Source: Utricularia gibba (taxonomy: Eukaryota; Streptophyta; Magnoliopsida; Lamiales; Lentibulariaceae). From it: a stretch of 64,000 nt of DNA. A model generated the notes under the pieces. The model saw only the letters and a list, made by a program, of their open reading frames with translations. It was not told where the DNA came from and made no database searches. Location: NCBI GenBank assembly GCA_002189035.1, contig NEEC01000013.1:1612001-1676000 (forward strand), in the 5' to 3' direction. Made by a program: the position numbers and the translations under genes. Within the stretch, counting starts at the first letter, position 1. Every line of letters begins with the position of its first letter. Positions 57,551 through 64,000 of this stretch are shown in pieces.

Positions 57551-60500
57551 ATGCAAAGGGTTGTTGACAATGTTCTCGCGGTCGCTAAAGAGTACGTTTC
57601 ACTGTTGTATGTTTGTTTTCATTTGGTGGAATTGGTTTCTGTCTTCGATTATTGATTTTCAGGAAGACTTTTGTTTTGAATGATTGGTGGTGTAATATAA
57701 TAGGTCTGTGAAGACTTTCACTTATGAGTCTCTTAACAATGTTGTGAGATTCATAAACGGAGTGTCAGCGATGCTGCTGGCGATTCTGCCGGGAAAGTCT
57801 TCTGTTTTGGAAGGTATACATGGATGGGAGCTCAGACCGACTTTTCGTGGTCCTAGGTTTCCACGCTGGATGGAGAAGTAATCATCCCTTGTTAAAAATT
57901 TGTAGTGGCTTTCAGCTAGTATCATTTGCCAAAAAATTAACTGTGAAATATCCAATTTTGCACTTTTATCTGTAATGCATTCCATAGTGATGTCAATATG
58001 GCAACTCATAAATGATAGGCAGTGGGGTATCAGTGATTGCAGCTAACTTTGGCGACGTGTTTGTGCTATTAAGAGTTGCCAAATTGTGTTAATTTGCTAT
58101 AAATCTTGAGCAACCATGCTCTCTCTTGCTGTATGGTTATGTATATGGGTTGTGAAGTTTGTACTGTGTGGAGCTTCTCTAATATTTTCTCTATAATAAT
58201 CATCCTCAACGTTGTGCTTTTTTATACCACCTTGGTGATAGATGCAAACTTGTTTGTAGTTCTGTTATTTCATCTCTCTTTTTTTTTTCAGAATACTCCT
58301 TTCACCATGTTTTTTCTCGTCTATTGCAGCGGGGTTTCATCTTTCAATCAGTTTATTCATGATCTCTCTGTAGATTCTGAGACATATTCAACGGGAGAGT
58401 GCTCTTCTGAAGGGGACGAAAGTGACATCCATCCAGCCTCACCATTATCACAAAGTTCAAGACTCTCAAGGGATAGTAGCTTCAGTAAGAGGAACAGAGA
58501 TTGGATATATTGGACTAAACGCATATTATCATGGATTTTGTTTCCCATAAAAGTCCTTTTAGTCATTCCGCTGTACTTATATATGGCTTTTAAAGGCTGG
58601 GGAAGGTGGGGGAAACCTCATCACGTGAATTTGCATTCTCCTAGAAGATTGCAATCACTAAGGGACCATTTTATTCAGCGAGCCACTGATCGTAGACGTG
58701 GTGTTGTTGAGGTGTGTTTTCTTTTTCTTTTTCTTTTTTTTTCAATCTTGTGACAGTTGATATTTGAAAACTTTGGCTGTTTTCTGTGACCTCTTTATTA
58801 TTGAGATCCTTAGAAAGAAATAGTTGTCTATGGAATACTGCAAAAACAGAATTAAATGAGTTCATGCTCTCAGAGTGAGTGGTTACTTTTGTTTTTATTT
58901 TCCACAGGATTTATACATGGCGTTTGAAATGTTTATAGAGTCAACATTTGATATGGTTCGAAAGGCATCTCATAGTCTTTTAGCACCAGTAGAAACATTT
59001 AAAAGAGTGAATAGATGGTTCTTTTCTCGGAGTCACCATGAGGCTGCATCATCTGAAGCTGTAGTCACATTGGGCTCTGATCCTGCTCCTTCTGAAAGGG
59101 TAAAGCCTGTCAATAGTCCCCTGAACACAGATGCTCGAACGTGTGAAGACGTTATAACAGAGCTGGGGTAGGTACTTCCATTTCAGTTTTTGGTAATATA
59201 ATTTTTCCCATAGTCGCATGTCGACTGTTAGAGTTTGATTATTGCTATCTATGCTCATGGTTGATTGAATCATTCCTGCAAATCCCTTGAAGCTTTTCTG
59301 TACTGCAGCTATAAGTTGGCAAATTATTTTGGAACTGTATTTGTCTGACTTATTTCACTTTTATAAGGGTCCAACTATTCCACAGTTTTGGATTTAATTG
59401 GGGATCATTTGTTGTATGTGCTTATAACTTTTCAAAGAGTTTCCCTTAGTGATTAGTGTTTTAGTAAACTTGGAAGATCCACAATTTCTCTTTTCCGTTG
59501 CCTTTTTGTAGGTTTATATTGCACAGGAGTTTCATTTGATGTATGGCTTTTTCTATAACTGTTCTCTTACTTCAAGTTTGCTATTGCTAAGGTATCCGTT
59601 CAGGGATTTTCAGCTTTCTAACTGCACATATGTTAAAGTACATACAACCCATCTTTTCTCTCCAGGTACCCCTACGAAGCTATTCGTGTGGTGACAGCCG
59701 ATGGCTATGTACTTCTTCTTGAGAGAATACCTAGGTATGTATTGGTTGAAGAGAAGTTACTGAGTTCTGCTCTTCACTCTCGCAATTTTTGAGAGATGCA
59801 GTTGCATATTATGTCTTTTGAGCTGCGTTCAGGAGAGATTCAACAAAAGTTGTCTATCTGCAGCATGGAATATTAGATTCATCAATGGGGTGAGATGCTC
59901 ATTTTTCTTTCCATGTTAGACGCTCAATCACAAAATAGCAACTTATTTAATTCGGATGTATGCATGTATGAGTTAATTTATCTATTTTCTTTCATTTATT
60001 CATTCGACATCATGGCTAGTCTGTTTCAGATTGACATGACTTGAACACTTGTTCTCTGAGAATGTGTATTATAGCTGCACACATCAATCACTGTCACTAT
60101 CATCAGAGCTCCTGAAATTAAAAGTAGTTGTATGAAATGAATCATCCCACCTATATATCACTTGACGATCATGGATTTATGTTAATATCTGATTTTTTTC
60201 TAGTTGGGTGTCCAATGGAGTTGTTGGTTCTCCTGCCTTTGCTGCCTTTGATCAAGGTGGGTTCTTTCATTATCATATGCGAGCTTATCTGATGTATGAT
60301 AATATGTGATAGATGAATGGGTTCTGTGCAACAAACTCTTCTATGCCATTTGATATGTGATGCAACTGATACCATCTTTTCAGCACGCTAATGTCATTTC
60401 GATACAAAACAACTTTTCCATATTAGCTGAACAATATTTCCATTTCCATTTTTTGTGCTGTGTTTTCTGATTAACTCCAAATATGAGCATTAAACAGTGT

Positions 60501-62093
60501 CAACCAATAGGAAAAGTATGACTGAATGCACATGTTTAAATATACTATTTGGTTACATAGACTAATTCTATATGTCTGAACGTAAGTTATACCTCTGCAT
60601 CTGCTTCTGTGGAATCATTGAAATCATGTGTGAATTCTGTTTGAGGGGTCCGTAAATTTATGGTGGGAATATTGACCAATGGAATTTCTTTTCCTCGCCA
60701 TTTGCAGGATATGACGTCTTTCTTGGGAATTTTCGTGGGTTGGTTTCAAGGGAGCATACTGACAAAAATCTTACATCACGACAGTAAGTCTAAGTGCATT
60801 ATACCTATTAATCTGTTTGAAGATACTGGGAAAGTGACATACCTATTTCTTATCATTAGGGGAAATAATTGTGGGATCATTCTAGCGATGTCCGTATTGT
60901 CATCTATAAAAAAAAAAGATACAAATAATGGAGTTATTCGATTGTAGCCAGAAGTGAATGAGACAAGCTTAGTGATTGTCCATTGTACCTGTATCTATTC
61001 AAACAGTAATTTAATGTCAGGTTTCTGAGATGTATGATCTCTGCCATCCGTTTAGTTTAGTATTAACATGCTTTTGCTTCTCTTGTATTCTATGCATTTG
61101 TCTTAATTCCTTTAATCCGCTCATGTGCAGATACTGGTCGTATTCAATAAACGAGCATGGCACTCAAGATATACCAGCAATGGTTGAGAAGATTCATGAG
61201 ATTAAATCACTAGAACTGAAGTCTAAGCAGTTGGATTCTGATGAAGAGGGTAGCAGTGCTTCTCAGCCTTACAAAATTTGTGCTATTTGTCACAGTTTGG
61301 GGGGAGCTGCCGTGTTAATGTATGTTGTAACACGTCGGCTTGAAGTAACGCCCCACAGACTCTCCCGGCTGATCCTACTCTCACCGGCAGGTTTTCACAG
61401 TGACTCCACCTTCGTTTTCACTGCAGTGGAGTATCTTTTTCTCCTTCTGGCGCCTATCCTAGCACCAATCTTCCCTGCTTTCTACATCCCCACGAGGTTT
61501 TTCCGAATGCTTCTGAATAAGCTGGCTCGTGATTTCCATAACTTGCCGGCTGTTGGGGGCCTGGTCCAGACTCTGATGAGCTACTCCGTCGGCGGGACAG
61601 TTCCAACTGGGTAGGAGTCCTGGGTTTGCCACACTACAATATGAATGACATGCCGGGTGTCTCATTCCGGGTTGCGCTTCATCTGGCTCAGATGAAGCAT
61701 GCCAACAAGTTCAGAATGTTCGACTGTGGCAGCCCAGCTGCAAATGTGAGAACCTACGGCACAGCCGAGCCGTTAGACTTGGGACAGAACTATGGAGTGA
61801 TCGACATCCCGGTGGACCTGGTTGCAGGAAAGAAGGACAAGGTGATCAGGCCCTCCATGGTGAGGAAGCACTACAGACTGATGAAAGATGGAGGAGTGGA
61901 TGTGACTTACAGCGAGTTCGAGTATGCTCACCTGGACTTCACCTTCTCCCACCGCGAAGAACTCTTATCCTATGTCATATCCCGGCTCCTCCTCGTGGGT
62001 CCGTCGCAGAAGCAGTCTCTGAAACTGAGTCCCCTAAAGCTCAGAAGGAAGGACGCCCCTGAGAAGCCCAAGGTCAGTGGTGATGCTTTGTAA
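57551..62093 (+). CDS. Alpha/beta-hydrolase lipase (At1g73920/At1g18460 type), one apparent frame break
   Basis: Acid-lipase-like alpha/beta hydrolase with an ABHD-associated N-terminal lipase region; the substrate is unknown. Exons: 57551-57591, 57704-57877, 58330-58711, 58908-59167, 59666-59734, 59833-59889, 60204-60256, 60708-60783, 61131-62093. A membrane segment (ILSWILFPIKVLLVIPLYLY) follows a Ser-rich region. The lipase region has YPYEAIRVVTADGYVLLLER, VVYLQHGILDSS (oxyanion HG), YDVFLGNFRGL and the nucleophile elbow ICHSLGGAAVLMYV. After SYSVGG the open frame ends at a TAG, but the next frame reads DSSNWVGVLGLPHYNMNDMP and runs to the end; one missing G at 61594-61596 fits. Allowing it gives 691 codons in phase. 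The late catalytic Asp/His lie in VDLVAGKKDKVI and FEYAHLDFTF. Confidence 0.9.
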
Positions 62094-64000
62094 TAAAACA
62101 GGGACACCTAGTCACTGGGCTGCCCACTCCCACCAAGCCCTCGTTGGTGCTGTGGTTCTTACAAATATTTACAAAATTCATGTCATTACACACACACACA
62201 GGACTGTCAGATCAGGGCACGTTAGGTTACCCGAGCGACAGAAAACTAGGAGGGTGGTTATTGGTTGGTTTACCGATGTAATATTCAAAGCCCACAGGTC
62301 TCTCGTTCCTTTTCCCAACATGACGTGAAAAGGCGTCAGTGGGGAAATGACGCGGCCGAAAGTGATTTCTAGAACTCCGGCGGCCCCTACCGGTGGACCG
62401 GATCAGATCGCACCACCATCTTCGTCTCCGGTCATTTCTCACACTGTGTTTCACGTTGAAAACGCCAGACAAAGTACCCCTTTGCAAAAGACCCTTTAAG
62501 GAAAAGAAGAGCACAAGGTGGAAGGATGACCTTACAGGCCGAAAGCCACAAATGGTGCGGATCGCTTTTGACCGCCTTCCATTTTTCACTCCACCACAGC
62601 TTTATATTCTTAGTGGTTTCCGTGCTATTTTTCGAGTCAAATCATATTTTTACAATGTTTTGAATTATACTTATCATAAAATATTATGAAAAATGAAATT
62701 AATTGTAATTCTCAACAGCTTTTTCAAATCTACTGTAAATTATAGTTGATCTCTAACAATCAAGATCTTGAAATTATAGATCGCTTCATTAGTAACTCGT
62801 AGAATCTTGTGAAATTTTTTATGAAAGTTGTTGAAATGAATCCGAAAATTCAAAAATTTGGGATTGAATTCATCGTTTTAAAACATGGATCATCTATTCA
62901 AACTAATGTTGGTACATAATGTCTAGATTTAGTATTGGTTATAAACCCGAGGTGTAAAATGGTTTGGAAGACTTGCAGCATTGGTTGAGGTATACGATTC
63001 CCTTCCTAGGTCTTCAACAAAAAGATGCAATTTTATATTTTAGATTGAGTTCATATCGCATTGACATACGTGGGAATGAGATCCTTATAATACTTCTTGT
63101 ATCAGAATATTATTCACAAAGTAATGATTTATGTTTTATTGTTCACAATGCAATGATCTATGCAATTCTATATTCTGGATTGAGTTCATATTACGTTGAC
63201 ATATGTTGAGATGAGATTCTCGTACATCTAATTGTATCCAAATATTGTTCACAATGTAGTGATCTATATTCATTTTGCACGATATTATTTATTTTAAATA
63301 TTAAATTTCAATAGTTTTATATTTTCCTTATCATTGGTTTGTCTTTATAGAATGTCATGTTTTCTAAAAATTTCTACAAATAAAGCATGATTAACTTTAC
63401 ACTTACTATTAAGAATCTTCTACTATATTCGAAAAAAAAAAGAATTTTACGCCATCATTCTATTCAATCTCACACTTATTCCCGTCTTTCCCTTTATGTA
63501 ATTTGGGTAGGATGATTTTCTCCTTAGTGGGGCATCACATGCAAATGTAACCCGTTAGTGCAACTGCGTGACCAATTCTGACGCAATAAATACTTCTAAA
63601 AAGAATATGATTAAAATTCACAATTTGTTCGTTCAACTGTTGACTACAACCGCGTCACGTCCAGAAAAGAAAAAATCGAACGCATTAAATTTGGTGAATA
63701 GAATACGTAAATTATTGAATGCCGCACACTTTATTTCTCTTGGTTTCACATGCACCCCGGGCCCACCCCCTTTTTAAATGGTCATTTTTGTTATTAATTC
63801 CAGAATTCCAGCGTACGAAATTAAATTATTATTTCGAGCCAATAATATTGTAATAATTGCTATTGTAGTAATAACTGTCTCAGACACCCCCCTCACCATT
63901 CCTCGGATCCCTTCCGGGGAAAAAAAACGGAATTTCTAGACATTTGTATTGTAAGACTTAACGCTGTTTTTCAAATTTGACTATTTGTCCGTACGAGAAT
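62094..64000. other. Right-end spacer, no gene seen
   Basis: The lipase 3' UTR is at the left, including a short CA run near 62188. From about 62690 the DNA is AT-rich. A 135 bp imperfect tandem duplication lies at about 63022-63275. The plus-strand frames at 62964-63209 and 63568-63777 resemble no protein. Confidence 0.55.
63022..63275 (+). repeat. ~135 bp imperfect tandem duplication
   Basis: The series TGCAATTTTATATTTTAGAT, TGAGTTCATAT, TTGACATACGT, GAATGAGATCC, AATATTATTCACAAAGTAAT recurs about 135 bp later as TGCAATTCTATATTCTGGAT, TGAGTTCATAT, TTGACATATGT, GAGATGAGATTC, AATATTGTTCACAATGTAGT. Divergence is roughly one base in five to seven by eye, so it is an older duplication than the 138 bp one. 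Confidence 0.7.

Noticed and set aside
62964-63209. 81-codon frame near the right end
   Set aside because: It is produced by the 135 bp tandem duplication and resembles no protein.

Overview
This window is nuclear DNA from a flowering plant, most likely a eudicot. Its genes are split by short AT-rich introns, the intergenic DNA is very AT-rich, and every recognisable gene belongs to a plant family (plant cysteine oxidase, MCTP, GRF, NF-YA, ELF4-like, BIG GRAIN-like, RIPK-like kinase, germin-like). I see no bacterial or viral genes, no CRISPR array and no autonomous transposon. The species cannot be named from sequence alone.

Layout. 0-4.7 kb: AT-rich DNA, then a purple acid phosphatase (PAP28/29 type, minus). 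5.6-8.6 kb: mitochondrial 2-oxoglutarate dehydrogenase E2 (plus), head to head with the phosphatase. 8.9-10.4 kb: an unassigned GC-richer block and a plant cysteine oxidase (minus) whose first exon I cannot find. 11.1-13.8 kb: DUF639 protein (minus), head to head with an intronless MCTP gene (14.6-17.5 kb, plus). 18.5-20 kb: serine acetyltransferase. 22.4-25.3 kb: CCCH zinc-finger protein (C3H65/EMB1789 type). 25.9-27.1 kb: class A heat stress factor. 27.6-28.7 kb: a decayed IQM (calmodulin-binding) pseudogene. 29.4-29.8 kb: DUF3511 protein (minus). 31.7-35.1 kb: PMI1-related protein, converging on an NF-YA gene (35.2-36.3 kb, minus) with only about 130 bp between stop codons. 39.2-39.9 kb: BIG GRAIN 1-like. 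41.3-42.6 kb: ELF4-like (minus). 44.6-45.7 kb: growth-regulating factor with a miR396 site (minus). 49.0-49.7 kb: germin-like protein. 51.8-53.3 kb: RIPK-like cytoplasmic kinase. 55.0-56.1 kb: RBX1. 57.6-62.1 kb: alpha/beta-hydrolase lipase. The rest is AT-rich intergenic DNA carrying tandem repeats, a dispersed repeat present in two inverted copies, and a small TIR-bearing MITE-like family with three copies.

The genes do not form a pathway; this is an ordinary gene-dense euchromatic segment. Several products touch stress, growth and clock control (PCO for oxygen sensing, HSF for heat, RIPK for immunity, ELF4-like for the clock, GRF and BG1-like for organ size), but nothing in the sequence links them functionally.

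The most notable signal is technical or mutational. Seven reading-frame breaks occur in five otherwise intact, well-conserved genes (C3H65-like, BG1-like, GRF twice, germin-like twice, lipase). Each is explained by exactly one missing base, most at or beside a short homopolymer, and each gene's exon lengths become consistent when that base is allowed for. This looks like residual long-read assembly error rather than seven independent pseudogenisations. I did not find a previously undescribed system; the genuine curiosities are the IQM pseudogene, a miR169-like site inside NF-YA coding sequence, two GC-AG introns, and the MITE-like family.
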